A DNA stretch of 64,000 nt from Annona cherimola (GCA_030490835.1 CM059972.1:93977137-94041136); one strand, 5' to 3'; positions 1-15,200 are shown, counted from the first letter of the stretch. The notes: generated from the sequence alone by a model not told the origin. Numbers and translations are program-made.

Positions 1-62
1 AACTTATTCTCCATGCCTAGACCATTTTAGGGCTAAGGTGATTTCTTTTTCTACTTATGCAG

Positions 63-254
63 GTCAAATGCATAGAACTTTCATTGGCAATTTTATATCT
101 TCTTTTAGTTTCTGCACTTTTTGGGTGGGGTTTCTTACACAGAGCAAGAGTTCGAAGAAGCCCTGCATATGGAATGAAACGCTTGGTAAATGCCAAGGAT
201 GAAGGCGGAGGCCATCCTGGAAGCAAGCAGGAAGATGATGTCCGCCCTATTCAG
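63..254 (+). CDS. NPC1: NPC1 exon A (first in window)
   Basis: It encodes residues 1-64 of the fragment: a hydrophobic stretch [13 protein letters not shown] ([20 protein letters not shown]), the membrane helix after the N-terminal domain, then a basic and acidic cytosolic loop (RARVRRSP ... EDDVRPIQ). The acceptor is ATGCAG at 57-62 and the donor is CAG|GTTTTC. It is phase 0 on both sides. The ATG at 57 lies in the intron and is not a start. Confidence 0.88.
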
Positions 255-3200
255 GTTTTCTAATTGGATGTGTTTTTAATGCAAATTTCTTTGCTGAAGT
301 TGTTACCAAACAATGAAGGAAGCATGGTGATTCAAATGCAGACATTTAATATCATTGTGCCATCTTGCTAACTAGTGGTGGTTAAAATGGCGTAGGATCC
401 TTCGATTTGCATAAGTTTCAGTCAGCAGTAGTGTGTTGTTCTTTTACTATTTTGTGATCCACCATACTGCACAACCTACTGATCTGCCACCCTAAGCGCA
501 TGTTTAGGATGTTGAGTGGGATGGGGATGAGATGAAAATTTTCATTCTCAGAAAGAAACTTCTCTCGTTCCCAATATACCACAAACTACTTTCCCATTTC
601 CATTCTACTCTCTTATTCCTAATGTAATTTCTCACATCCTAATATTCAACAACTCTCTATCATCTAATCTCCACATCTCATCCACATCTCATCCACATCT
701 CATCCACATCTCATTCCATCGCCCTGAATAGGCTCTTAATAACGTGAGGCTACTAGACATAAAATTTTAGTCTCTGGCATGATGCAAAACTTAACATTTA
801 TATATCTGGTTACAAATTATGCAGACTTCCTCCAGAGGTCCTAATTGGTATTTTTCTTGACATGACAATTGATGTCATTATGATACAATTGGCTATCTAA
901 TTGAGTTCCATTTAGACCTTTTGTTTTTGTGAACATTTGTTTGCCTACCCAGAAATTCTCTTGGAACGTATTTGTAAAAATTTCTTTTATGTGTTGGGGT
1001 TACAAAAGACTTGCAGTTTTAGACCCTTTTAAGTTGTGCAAAAAATGATGAGAACAATCTTTGAGTTTGTTCTCAGCAAGTTGAACTTTCAGATACTGTC
1101 ATTGACTGTAATATCTTGCTTTGAATGATATTCAAGGGATGGTGACTCTCTTGAGAAAGGTTGTGGTGCCATGAGATGTTTCCTCAGCACGAATATCGTC
1201 ACTGTCTTCAAGAAAGTTGCCAAATATTGTGAGAACTGAGAGAGTTTTTGGCGAGTAACTCTTGGTGCCTCTCTGTTTGGAAGGGATCTTAAAATTTTTC
1301 TTGGAATCTTTTAATTCCTGACTTATTTTTCCTGTTACCAGTCTTTGAAATTCAAATGTCTATTCATAAAAGCTCCAAAAACTGTTTCTAGAGGTTAGCG
1401 AAATGCATATTTGAAGGAAATTGGAAGCTTCTTCCAATAATTTTTTTAATCTAGCTGTCTGAAACTTGATGTTCTGTCATCGACCAGTCATATATGTCAC
1501 ACATTTGAATAGTATGGTAATTTTGTAAAATTGCATATCTGCAATTTTTTTCTGTGTGACTGAAGTTTTATTTTGATTCTCAGATGTCTGGAGAGGGAAC
1601 TCCTGGAATGAAGGGACTTCAACTATCTTTTGTCCAAGGCTACATGTCAAGTTTCTATAGGTTGGTTTCTATGCTTTTCATAGTTCCTTTTATTAACTAT
1701 GTTTGAACAATGCCAATGTTCTAGGCTAAACTTATTGTCCATGTGCAGGAGATATGGCACATGGGTTGCTAGAAATCCAACTATTGTATTATGTATATCA
1801 CTTGGTGTCACTCTGCTGTTGTGCCTTGGTCTAATCCGTTTCAAGGTGGAGACACGACCTGAAAAGGTACTGTTTTTATTACATGCAACTACCTTTTGTC
1901 TACACATGTTTCTTATGTGGGTAGAAAAAGTCATGCATTTTCTTCCAGGTGACCCTAGTAGTGGAAGAGTTATATGGCTGGAATATCTATACACAGATTA
2001 TGTCATAAATTATTGATTAACCTTGCTTTATATTTCTTCACTTTCTTAGGAATACTCTTGGGGAAACAAATTTTTTGATAGGTGTTGGAATAGTTCAAAT
2101 TGATTGTTCGTTGGGTTTGTTTTCAAGTTTCTGTAAAATTATGCAATTGTCATTTGAGAAATTTTTGGCTTATCTGAGGCCTTGGTTGTCAACAATATAG
2201 GGATGATGTCAGCTATAAAATGAATAAAGTTATAATAAATGGAAGATGACAATTAAAAATCTATTTAATAATTAAAAAATTATGGTTCTGATGGAAAATG
2301 CATGTCAAATAAATCCTTCGGAAATGGATTTCATGAAATTGAATTCCATGGATTTCAAAATTTAAAATCCAGTATTCTGACAAGGCCTTTAATCTCATGT
2401 TCTACTAAAAATAGCTTAATGGATAACAACAAAGACAAGTTTTGTGAATAAAATTTTTGGTGTATCTGGATATTCAATTTTAGGGGTGATTTCCTTTGGT
2501 GTGATGATATCTATACCTGGATGATTCATTGTATTGTTTTGTTTCTTCTCATTTTGTTCTACTTATAATTTGTTTATTCTTGTTCATAGTCTCACAGTCG
2601 AAAAACAAGCCTTTTTCTTATGAAAACAGAAAACCTAATTACAAAATATTTAAAGGATAACCTATCTTTCTTGCTTCATGCTAGGTTTTTGATTTTTTGA
2701 AAGTCAAGGTTGTTCTGGCTGAAGAATGCTATTTAGTGTGAATTCCTTCATACATGATTTAGCCCAGTATTGTTGGTTTGTCGTGCAAGGGGTCAAAGAT
2801 TGATACATGCGAACTGTTCTATATGATAGCATTCATGCCTTCTTTGATCAAAATATTAGGAGAAGTAAAATGTGTTGCCTGATATTGAACATTCAAGAGC
2901 TTAACTAATTCAATCAATTTATATGTGCATGTACATGTGGCATCACCTACACTTGAAATTTTTTTCTTAGTGGGTCTACAAGGAAAGGGTTATACTATCT
3001 ACAAAAACATCAAGTATCAGAGTTGGACCAAAGATATCAGAGTTGCAATCACCATAATCATAAAGCCTAAGAAGATGCATTTCATATCAAACTCTACAAA
3101 TCACGTTACAAGACATAGCCATTACCAACAACCAACCACAAGATAGTGAGATACACTACTATTACTGTTGAAAATCTAAATACAGTAAATGCAAAGTATA

Positions 3201-6200
3201 TTAAACAAACACAACCTCCAAGAAAACAAGCTACACCACAACTGAGATGATAGGAAAAGGAAATATACCAGTCTTCACCATAAAACCTTCCACTCTCAAC
3301 GTAATAATAAACTACCACCTTTAGTCTCAAAGGACTTCCACAACGAACAATAGAGGATTGTCCTGTAGGTCCAACCCGCACCACCAGCACTGCCTGCCTA
3401 TTAACTAAAACCATGGTAGGACAACACGATGATCTTAGGATCCTTAGTATAAGTGTTGTAAATCGATAAAATCATTTCCAAACTAATTTGTTTAGAAAAT
3501 AAAACTTGCATGATCAAGTTCTGCATCAATTTGTATGATATACTATGCACACACCACAATAATCCACTACAAGAAACAATGCCATGTCACAACAACATCA
3601 TTCATATTCATATATCAACTCCTAGTTTTAGTGATGCCTCAAACAACTCCTAGAGGTAGAGCACAAGGAAAGACTACGAGCCCACTCTTGCTTTACTTGA
3701 ATGTGGTCTTAAACAACTCCTAGAGATAGAGATCATGCCCCCAGCAACTCCTTCGTGATGAGCATTGGAGCAACTATATGTAGGTTAGCCTTTGATGTGC
3801 ACAAGACAACTCAACCACTCCCAAAGGCCCACATGTAATCACACCATAGCATGCCACCACTCCACAACAAGCACCCATACAACATGTGAATGTATCAAAA
3901 TGCAACATCATCAATAAAAAGAGATACATTACATGAATGCAATATTGGCATATCTCATCAACACCTCCAAATGATATCCGCCTAAAAATTGGGCAAAAGC
4001 CGCAAAACTTTGCAAAATTTCTATCTCAACCTAGGGATCGACCTTAGAAACCATCACACACCCCTCTAAGCCTTTGGAATAGTCCTACTGCCTCCATACA
4101 CTGTAACCAAATGACACAAATGACACACTGGCCTTGAGTCAAGCCACCGCCTGCTAGGGAAATCACCTATGCCACCACTACACCTTTATAAACATCCTAG
4201 GGATATTCTTAAGCGACCAACCTTGGGAATACCACTCTCTAAGACAGCAAAACATCATGTTTGCCCAATCAGCACCAAGTCACAATAGCTCTTACATATG
4301 AAGATCATCTTATGTTGTCTTAGGGTTGTACCTTAGCCTCATGCCGTCACAAGCCATACCTAAACATCATAGAAATGTTCATATGAGCACAAACTTAGGA
4401 GAAATGTCTCCTAACGCAATGAATTTGCCAAACTCACCAAGCTGGCTTCGAGTGAGCACACATCCAACATTGGAAAATCGCTCTATGCAAACATTGCATC
4501 AAATGTCCTTTAATGTATCGATCACAACATTCTCGAGGAAAAATTTCAAGTATATAAAATATAACATGCATTTTACTGGACATTATTCGTCATAGCCATG
4601 TTGACAACTTGATATACATCTACTATTTCTGCAACATCTTTATATAGGAAACTCCAATCGATATGTTATTTTTGGGGATGGATTCTAGACTCAAAAAAAA
4701 ATCCAAAGGTATATGGTACACCTCTTAACTCCAGAAGCATAAATCAGAGTGCTCTACTACATTTGGGTTACCTAAGTTGCCAAAATTTTGAGTTGTCCCA
4801 ACTTTGCACCAAATCTCCAATTCATCTAAAATCCACACTAAACCTTCAAAAATATCAAATGGGCTCAGCTAACACTGATTACACATGATCTAACCATCTC
4901 AAGTGGATTTACGCCTATCAAACATGACACTTGATCAAAATCCACATGTTCTTGAACTTATTGGTAAGTTGACTTTGAAGCACGTACCTCTAAAAATATG
5001 TTGCAAGCATGTCACATATATGCCAGACACCCCATCCATGCTATCAAATAGGCCAAAATATGATGAATACAAAATGGTGTGGCTCTTTTTCTACACTTAG
5101 GAAATAAACTCAGTGGCTCAAGTCACATAAAATACATCCAGTGTTCATGGAATCACTTCACATGCACCACACATGTAGCATCCCAAACCATAAGATACCA
5201 TGAGAATTAACTTACTCTAGATATCTTTTAGTGGAATTATATAACATTCACACTAAATGCATATAAAACTGTAACTATAAAACTGTAACCATGCATATAC
5301 AAAAGTGTTTCATGTTTCATACATCATCTCTATATCATATACATTTTACCAGTGCAAATAAATAGGAAAATTTACTTGTCATATAGTGGAGATGTCTGTT
5401 CTTGCATCATGCTGATGCTTGACTCATTATATTTTTCCTGCACACCTGAAATTTATTTTGGAAAAGCACGAGTACGAAAGTCAGTAAGTATGTAAAACAT
5501 TTATTGATAAGACAACATATTTCATGCAATTTGACACATTTTTAGAATGTCAGGGTCATGCAACACATCCATTTTTCAATCGTAATAAAACTTTTTCGTT
5601 TATTCTGGCACTACGTAAGATTCAATAGGAATCTTCATGATTTTGGCTAAGCCAATAGGGAAATCTGCTCAAAACAATAAGCAACCTTGTGGCCAACAGC
5701 CATTGCTTATCTTAATCTATGTGGTCAAGTATTCTGAACATGTTAATAGAAAATCAAACATGGTTACGGGATGACTAATCCAAAATGCTCACAACATCCA
5801 GTGAAAAAAAATGTTGAAAAACAATTATAAAATATCAGTTGAAAACTCAGAGGATTTGCTTACTTACCCTTAAAGAGTTTGGTTAGATAAATCTTCCCCT
5901 TTAATTTCCTTTCCTTTCCTTTTCTTCCCTACAGAAAAGCATTGAGGGTTTCATTAAGGCATGTAAGGAGTTAGGGTTCCATTCCCTATAAAGTACATTG
6001 GCTTTATATATCTTTCATGTAGAACATTCCAAACTTATGAACCTAAGTTGGTTTAGAGAATTCAATTGTATATGATATTATTCTCAAATCATGTTGATTT
6101 GAAGCATTAAGTCATTGCCAAACTACAACAAATTGGTTTTCTCTTAAAAGTAACATTGTATAACCAGTTTGGTTAAAAATTCGCATGATTTGTTGTTTGC

Positions 6201-9200
6201 TTTGTTAAATCTATGCATATACATCTTGTTTATACTAAAATGAATAACTTTTATGTCGAACTCATTTTCAAATAATGGTTTTATCATGTAGCAACTTGAA
6301 TCTTTTAGAATTTAGTTTAAAATTTCAGATTTCAGGCGGGTTCTTTTCCATGCATTGCTAACATGGTCCTTACACATTTTCTTAAGCTAGTGCATGAGCC
6401 TTGAAGTACACATATTCAATCATTCATCATCATCATCATCATCATAAGCCATTTCCCACCTATGTGGGGTCGGCTGCATGGATTCTGTTACGCCATTCTT
6501 GGCGATTTAAGACTAAATTTTCAGTAATATGTAATATTTTTAAATCTTGTTTAATTACTTCCATCCATGTTTTTTTGGGTCTTCCTCTCATTCTTCTACC
6601 ACATTCTACTTGGATAAACTCTGTTTTCCTAACCGGTGCTACTTCAGGCCTCCTTTTAACATGACCAAACCATCTTAATCTATTTTCTCTCATTTTATCA
6701 TAAATTGGTCTCACTTTTAAGTTTTCTCAAATTATTTCATTCCTAATTTTATCTTTTCTTGTTTTACCACTCATCCACCTTAACATTCTCATTTCTGCTA
6801 CGCTCATTTTTTGTATATGTTGCTCTTTAACTGCCCAACATTCTGCCCCATAAAGCATAGCAGGTCTAATCGCAGTCTTATAAAATTTTCCTTTTAATTT
6901 GACTGGAACTCGACGGTCACATAAAATTCCTGACGCACTTCTCCATTTCTTCCATTCTGCTTGAATTCTATGTATTATATCTTTCTCGATTTCCCCATTC
7001 TCTTGAACTATTGATCCTAAGTACCGAAAGTGATTAGTTTTTGTTACTGTTTGATCTAAAATCTTAATTGGTTCATCATCCGGGTTCTCACTATTATTAA
7101 AATTGCATTTCATATATTCAGTTTTTGTGCGACTAATTCTAAAACCATTAGATTCTAGAGCATCTACCCACCTATTCAATTTTAAATTTAGTCTTTCTTT
7201 AGTTTCATCTATTAGAACAATGTCATTTGCAAATAACATACACAAAGGTACTTCTTCTTGGAGATGTCTAGTAATTTCATCTATTACTAAGGTAAAAAGG
7301 TAAGGACTCAAGGCTGAGCCTTGATGTAAACCTATTTTAACTGGGAAGACATTAGTATCTCCACTAATGGTTCTCACATTTGTAACAGCCCCCTCATACA
7401 TATCTTTAATAATATCAATGTATCTGTCATTAATTCCTTTTTTTCTCATCACTTACCATATTAACTTTCTTGGTACTCGATCATAAGCTTTTTCTAAATC
7501 AATAAAAATCATGTATAAGTTCTTTTTCTTCTCCCTATACTTTTCAAATAGTTGTCTAAGTAAGAAAATAGCTTCAATAGTTGATCTTCCTGGCGTAAAA
7601 CCAAATTGATTTCAGATATATTAGTTTCCCGTCTTAGTCTATGTTCAATTACTCTTTCCCATAATTTCATAGTATGACTCATTAATTTTATTCCACGATA
7701 ATTTGCACAATTTTGAATATCTCCCTTATTTTTATAAATTGGAACTATAATGCTTTTCCTCCATTCACTTGGCATTAACTTCGTTTTTATAATCTTGTTA
7801 AAAAGATTTGTTAACCATGTTGCACCTACATCTCCCATGCACTTCCATGTCTCAATTGGTATATTATCTGGGCCTAAAGCTTTTCCTGTTTTCATTTTCC
7901 TTAGAGCTTCCTTTACTTCAGATATTCGAATTTTTGTGAAATAACTGATATTCCTATTTTCTTCCCTATTTAGACTAACATCTAATGTTAATTGTTCGTG
8001 TGGGGTATCATTTAGTAAACTATAAAAATAAGTTTTTCATCTTTCCTTAATATTATCATCTTTGACTAGAACTCTTTGGTCCTCACTTTTAATACATCTA
8101 ACATGTGTTAAATCTTTGCCCTTATTTTCTCTTAATTTAGCCAACTTAAAAATATCTTTTTCACCTTGTCTAGTTCCTAATCTGTCATATAGGCTCTCAT
8201 AAGCTTTGTGTTTTGCCTCACTAATAATCTTTTTAGTAGCTTTTTTTGATAGTTTGTATTGTTGTAAGTTGACATCATTTTTATTTTCCTGCCATGTCTT
8301 AAACTTTTCTTGTTTATCATTTATAGCTTTTTGGACATCTTCATTCCACCACCAAGTTTCTCTATGTGGGGATCTACGATTTTTATATACACCTATAATA
8401 CTTTGTCCTACTTCTTTTATGTTAATTGCCATTTTATCCCACATCGATTCTACTCCATCTTCTTGTGTGTCCCATTTAACTTCTTCTATCATTCTTTTTC
8501 TAAAAAGTTCTATGTTGTTTCCTTTTAAATTCCACCATTTAATTTTTGGAATTACATTGCCTTTAGTTTTTGTTGACTCTTTTTGTGTATATATATCCAT
8601 CACTAATAATCTATGCTGCATAGCTAAACTCTCACCTGGGATAACTTTACAATTTATACAAAGGGATCTATCCAATTTTCTTATAAGGAAGAAATCTATT
8701 TGGCTAGAATTGGTCCCACTCTTAAAAGTTATTAAGTGTTCATCTCGTTTTTGAAAGAAGGTATTTGCTATAACCAAATCATATGCTATAGCAAAGTCCA
8801 AAATGGCATTCCCCATTTCGTTCCTTATTCCAAAACCAAAGCCCCCATGACTTCTCTCATATCCTACCTTCTCTTTTCCTACATGTCCATTTAAATCTCC
8901 ACCTATCACAACTTTTTCTTGGTTAGATGTTCTTTGCATAATACTATCTAAGTCATCCCAAAATTGTTTCTTGATTCTATATCTAATCCTACTTGTGGTG
9001 CATAAGCACTAATCACATTTAAAACCTCTGCACCTAATACAAGTTTTATTTGAATAATTCTATCATTTACTCTATTGACATCTACAACTTTATTTATGAA
9101 ATTGTTATCTACTATTATCCCTACACCATTTCTATTTCATCCTTGCCTATATACCATAATTTGAATCCATTAATCTCTTTAGCCTTCTCTCCTTTCCACC

Positions 9201-12200
9201 TAGTCTCTTGAAGGCATGCTATATTAATTTTTCTCCTTCTCATAACATCTACTACTTCCATACTTTTCCCTGAAAGAGTCCCAACATTCCACGAGGCAAA
9301 ACGGACCTTGCGTTTTGATCTCACCTTCTTCCCTAAACCACGTCCATAAAGGCATGAGAACCTTTGTTGACTTTTCGTCACAACCGGACGTTGTTGTGTC
9401 GCGTCGCTTCCGGGGGGACGCCCTAGCAACCCTTGCCCATTTCTCACTACATCCGGGCTCCGATGTAGCGCGTCGCTTCTGGGGAAACGCCCTAGCAACC
9501 CTTGCTCATTTCTCACTACAGCCGGGCTCCGCTGCAGCGCGTCGCTTACAGGGAACGCCCTAGCATTAACAATTTTTAATATATTTTCAGAATCCATAAG
9601 AGATGTGGCGGTGATTTTTAATGGCACCGGCTGCCAGCCTGACATGCCAACCCTCGCTTTTTTCCCGGGCTTGGGACCGGCAGTAAGATAGAAACTCTAC
9701 TGGCAAGGTTACACATATTCAATCATTCAATTCCATAATTATTTGATCATTCAATCATCAAGCTTAATATCTGAAAGAAAATCCAATGTTTCAGATTTTA
9801 GTTCATATACATCAGTTATATACAATCTATTTGAGAAATCCCAATTGTTAAATTGAGAAGTTACCTTGCAGAATCCACCTGTTTTCTTTAATTTCAGCAG
9901 CTGTCTTTCTCTTCCTTGAATTCTACTGATTTTTTTTACTGCGTACTTTACCCAACTTCCCCCTATCTATAGTGCTGGGATAAAGGGCTACTAAAGGAGT
10001 TTAACTATGGTTAAAATCCAGCAAAACCTATCTGAATTTCTGGATTTTATATGGACCAAAAGTTGGTCCAGTAGGAGCACACAATTTGTCAAGCATGTAT
10101 GCATATACCCATTTGTTTGGTTGACAGGTGGCCGGTCATCGGCAACATCCTATGGGCTAATCATGATTTTATCTCACATGATAGTTATCTTCTTGCTTGA
10201 TAGGTTTCTAGAACTATTTTGATCAGTGGGGCCCAGTGGGGTCCACTTTTATCATATTTTAAAAGTCAAAAGCATACAATTGCCACTTTTGATTTACAAA
10301 GCTTATGGTTTCTCCAGCATGCATGAACTGTAACAGGTCTGCGCTGTCCATTACTTCGGTTGAGGCTGAACACAAAAAGTCACCTATTAAGTTCTTCTTT
10401 CACTCAAAACTGCAAATAGACTCAACATAGTTCAAGTCATGGAATCCACACTACAAACTTCATCTCCATTCACATGAGCATATATCTAATACCTCAAGCA
10501 TCTCACTAGCTCCTTTCTACCACCACTAACTAGGCCTCTTGGCCAAAATCAGACTTCGGGTTGCTTCCAACTTGAAATCCACAACTAAGCCTCAACACAC
10601 AACAACACAAGGGAGTAAACTGTTGAACTTCCGAATATATCACCAACCATGCTAAGCATATTACCGACACTAGCAACAGCCTCCAAAGAATCTAAAAAAC
10701 AATACAATCTATTAAGCTTATTTCTCTAGAAAACACCTTAAAGCCACTAATAGGTCAAAAATACCTCAACCACCAGCTACACTCAAACTAACACCTCACG
10801 TCCCAATACAACTGAGAAACATGTTCAGATACCTATACAAGTCATATTCATGATTTCGCCCAAAACTGCTATGAATTATTCACTTAAGAAACAACTTAAT
10901 AGGCCTTTTCGGCGCCACCATGCGCAATCCCCCTACAACATCCATGCACACTCCTTTGTGTACTAAGAAACATGTAGGGCAACTCACTTGTGCATCAACT
11001 CCAAGAATAGCCTATTCTGCCAACCAACTAAACATACCAAATAGAAGCCATGAGAGCCTGTTACAACAAACGACCACAACAAACGCAAGAGGAAGTTGTA
11101 GTGTTGTACTCTACACATCCCACACATCAAAACCACACATCATATGCACAATGAAGGTGTCACCAACACCAAGTGCCCACAAAGTGGATTTGAATGCACT
11201 CTACAGGCACCAGTATAGCGCTATAAATGCTTAAGTGCACCCAAAAGTGAATTTGGAGTCTCATGCTACACATATGCAATGGACTGGAATATGAAAGCCA
11301 TTTACTAGGCAACTGACAATGCACAGGTTATACACACGATATGAAAATAAATGTTTTAACATTCTTTCCGAACTCGCAGCTTTTGCAAAATATTTGTCAA
11401 TGATATATTTTGCTATAACATGACTAGGGAAAAACTTATGTTTAACTTGACATAATGTATTTTTTCTTGTTTCTCTAACAATTTTTATGCAGTCACTGTC
11501 AACAAGTTTTTGTTCTACCAGACATTAGTTAAGTTGTAATTGAATAATATTGCAGCTATGGGTTGGGCATGGGAGTAAAGCAGCTGAGGAAAAGGAATAT
11601 TTCGACAATCACCTTGCTCCTTTTTATAGGATTGAACAGGTATTATGTTATTTTCATTTGCTTTTTCATTTTCTGTTTCTTGGTGTATGTTATCTATGCA
11701 TTTCTTATGATGTTTTTGTTATCGCTTTTAGTGAATTTGCTCCACATTGATTTGTCCCCTTTTGATGCTAAGTATTATATTTTGTCATATTCCAACTGTA
11801 TTTTTGATGATTGCCAGTGTTGTTTGGTAAGGGTGCCACTCGGGTTGGGTTGTACTGGGTTTAGGCGAATTCTAACCCTAAGCCTACTGGGTTTAGGTGA
11901 ACCTAAACCTTAATATTAAAATCCCAGTTAGGACTGGGTTGATATTGGTTTTGATCTTTGTTTTGGATTGAAATTCAGGTTACTTTCAAAACAATAAAAG
12001 TTGAATCTACTGATAAAAATAACGAACTCTTTGAATATTATTGCATTCGCACCAACTAATCTAAAATATACTTTTGATTGTGATAACTATTTATTCATAA
12101 TTTATATATGAATATATTTTATATGACCTATGATATTTTTGATTTTGATGAAAGTTATTCTTCTAATTAAAAGATAATTCTAAATGCAATAAATGTAATA

Positions 12201-15200
12201 AATTGCTCATTAACAATCAAGGTAAGAAAAAAGAAAAAATGGGATTATATGAAATCACTATCCAAACAAGTTTAGTAAAAGTGAGACTTATATAGCTCAT
12301 AGTTAATTATTATATCTGTAATAATTTTAAAGAGCTGTTATATTTGTACTTATTTACAAATTAAGTTGACGTAAATCCAATAGATACAACTTTTAATGGA
12401 CGATATGTAGATGATCTTTATGTTTTAGAAAAACATTTTACATTTTAATTAGGGTATGATTACGTGAAGAAATTTTATTATAATTATAGTTAAAATGCTT
12501 AATGCTTAAACCAATATAATCCTTGTAACAAATTAGGGGAGATATCGAGTTTGGATTAGGTCGGTTTTTGATACCAGGTTGATGTAAACTTGTTATTAGT
12601 TGTGGTTTCTCTTGGATCAGGTTGAAGCGGGTCTATTTAAAAAAAATTCTTAAGAATAAAACCCAAACTTGGTTTTGAAACCAGGTTGGTTCGGGCTGGT
12701 ATACCTAGTACCAAGTTGCACCCCTAAATTGTTCGTTTACAATTATAGTTTGTTAATTGGTCTTCAACATGTTACTTTTGGGTTCTAATTATCTTTTTTT
12801 TTTCCCTTTCTATTGTTACTTGAAGTAATTTTTTAAAATTATTTATTTATTTGTTTATTTGTCTTTGGTAATATGTGCCTTGCTTCATTGGGTGTGCAAC
12901 TTGTGCCTAAGCTCTAAAAGAACTATGCCTTGTGCCTTAAAGAACTACGTTGGCACCAATAGTTAGTAAGCTGAAAAAATAGGCTTGGGTTGTACTAATC
13001 ATGCGTAATGGGGGCATAAATTACATTTGTTAGAAGAGATGAGAATTGCATACTCTGTGTTGCAACTTTCAGCACTTGGTAAATGGTCTGTTACCTGTCC
13101 TCAGTTGAGCAACTCGAAGGCCTGCAATGGGCAGGAAAGACCCCAAAATGAAGAGTAGAGGTGATGGATGAAGACCTGAGGTTCTATGTGAATGAAGAAG
13201 TGGCCCATCTTATTGCTGAATGAATATCATGATAGCAAACCCTGATTTGTTTGGAATAAAATTTGGGGATGATGATGAGGATTATGTAGTCTATTGTGTT
13301 TCCTGTGTGATCTATTCATCTACTAATGGAACCAACTTTCGACAGATATATGTTTGAATGAATCATAGGATTTCTAATTTAAATATGCATATCACCTTTT
13401 GTCCTTCATGAGTTAAGAGTGAATGTTCTAAAATTCAATCAATCAGAAAAGAGCCAAAAAAGTTTGGGTTTTATTTCAGTGGAACTTATGCAGAAGTAGA
13501 TATTGACTTATTCATGAGAAATTTTTTGGTTCTAATCCAAGTTGTCTTCCTCTTCAATCTTCATGCCAATCCCATATATGCTCATCTGTATTTCAATTTC
13601 CTTTGATTGCTCAGGGGCCTGTGGTTTAATATTTAATCATGGAATGACTCTGTCATAACTTGCCTTTCAGCTTATTTTGGCCACGATCCCTGCTTCAAAA
13701 AATTCCAAGGCACCTAGTATTGTGACAGATGGCAATATCAAGTTACTCTTTGAAATTCAGAAGAAGGTATCTTACATTTTTAAATGCCTTTTGGGAATGA
13801 CAAGTTCAACTCTTAAGTGGTTTCATACTTCTACCTTGACAATGATGATATCATGGACACACTAGATCTTTAGCAGTTTAGTTTATTTTTATTTCTGTCT
13901 TTTCAGAATTCTAGCCTGAGCTCCTTAGGGGATGTTTGGTAAGCTTCAGAAGTGGGGTGGGGTGGGGTGGGGAGGGATGGGAAATGTCCCATCCTCCCCA
14001 TTTCTCGACCAATCATTTATTCATTTAATAACTCTATTTCTTCAATTTTAACCCTATATTCCAATCATTTTTCCTTACAACTATTCTCTACCAACCTTGT
14101 TTATTCCAACTTTTCCCTCATCATTTTATAACAATCGCACAAATCTCAAAATATTTCATTTTCCATTCTCCACCCCATCCCACAATCACCCCCCTCCCCC
14201 CCAAAAACCAAAAAAAAAAAAAAAAACACATTACCAAACAACCCCTTAGTTTTTGTCTTTTATTGATGACACATCCATACCTTTGCAAAACTTTGGCAGG
14301 TTGATGGAATTCTGGCGAACTATTCTGGAACTATGGTGTCCCTGGCAGACATTTGCTTGAAACCACTTGGTCAAGATTGTGCAACCCAGAGTGTTGCTCA
14401 GGTTATATGTTTAACTTTTTAGTATGATGTCTGTCTAATTTCTTTTCTCATGTGTTGATATAGTATGCTCTATATTTAGTACTTAAACTGGATATGCATC
14501 TTCTTGGAGCTTATTTTTACCTCATGGAAGATATCCAGGTCTTATGTTTGTTATCTTGCATGGGGGAAATGTCACGGGTTCGTTGGATACTTATGAATCC
14601 TTTTCTTATAAGACAGAGATCCTTTCCTCGGTTGCAGATATCACAAGTAATGTATTTTATTTTTTTCCTTTTCGCTACTAATGAGCCTCGTGAGGAATCA
14701 GTTTGTAAGAAATCATACAGCTGAATAACCAATCCTAATTCTTTTTGTGATATCATGAATGGAATTGATGATATTAACTAGAGATTGCTTAGTATAGTCT
14801 TGTTGCAATTCCCAAATTCCTCTGACAATCACAATTCCAAGGGGCAACCTTCTCGATCACTTGATTGCATTTACTGTCTCTACAAATATACTCATGGGGA
14901 ATGCATTTTGTCCATAAGGCTGATGCATATGAATCAGGGTTTATTATTTTCATATTTAAGGATATTTTACTAGAAAATTTTGATATTTGATTATTCTATT
15001 TGCTATTTTTAGATAGTCATAAAATTAATTGTATAATTTGGGATTTGATGTATGATTGAGTGCTCAAAACATATATTAACTTCATGCATGAATTTGATTG
15101 ATATTTTTTAATTAGGATATTTATATCATACAATTAAAAAGAGGGTTTATTGTGCATAAGGTTTTCTATAAATAGGATATCATGTATTAGTATTTATAAA

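Larger units (their letters stand above)
6427..9709 (-). mobile_element. RTE-clade non-LTR retrotransposon, copy 1, near full length
   Basis: This 3283-bp element is antisense to NPC1 inside intron 3. On the minus strand it begins with a GC-rich leader containing CTTACTGCCGGTCCCAAGCC, followed by an endonuclease and a reverse transcriptase. It ends in a short ATG trinucleotide tail (CAT repeats from 6427 on the + strand) instead of poly(A), which is typical of RTE elements. Perfect 20-bp target duplications flank it, so it looks young, yet its reading frame is broken at several places (near 9120-8940, 8037, 7600 and 7455). It is close in sequence to copy 2 at 21059-23134. Confidence 0.92.

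Noticed and set aside
6420..6446. CAT repeat read as a simple microsatellite
   Set aside because: It is the 3' tail of the RTE, directly at its target duplication.
8206..8754. 182-codon + strand ORF in RTE copy 1
   Set aside because: Shadow of the minus-strand endonuclease/linker region.
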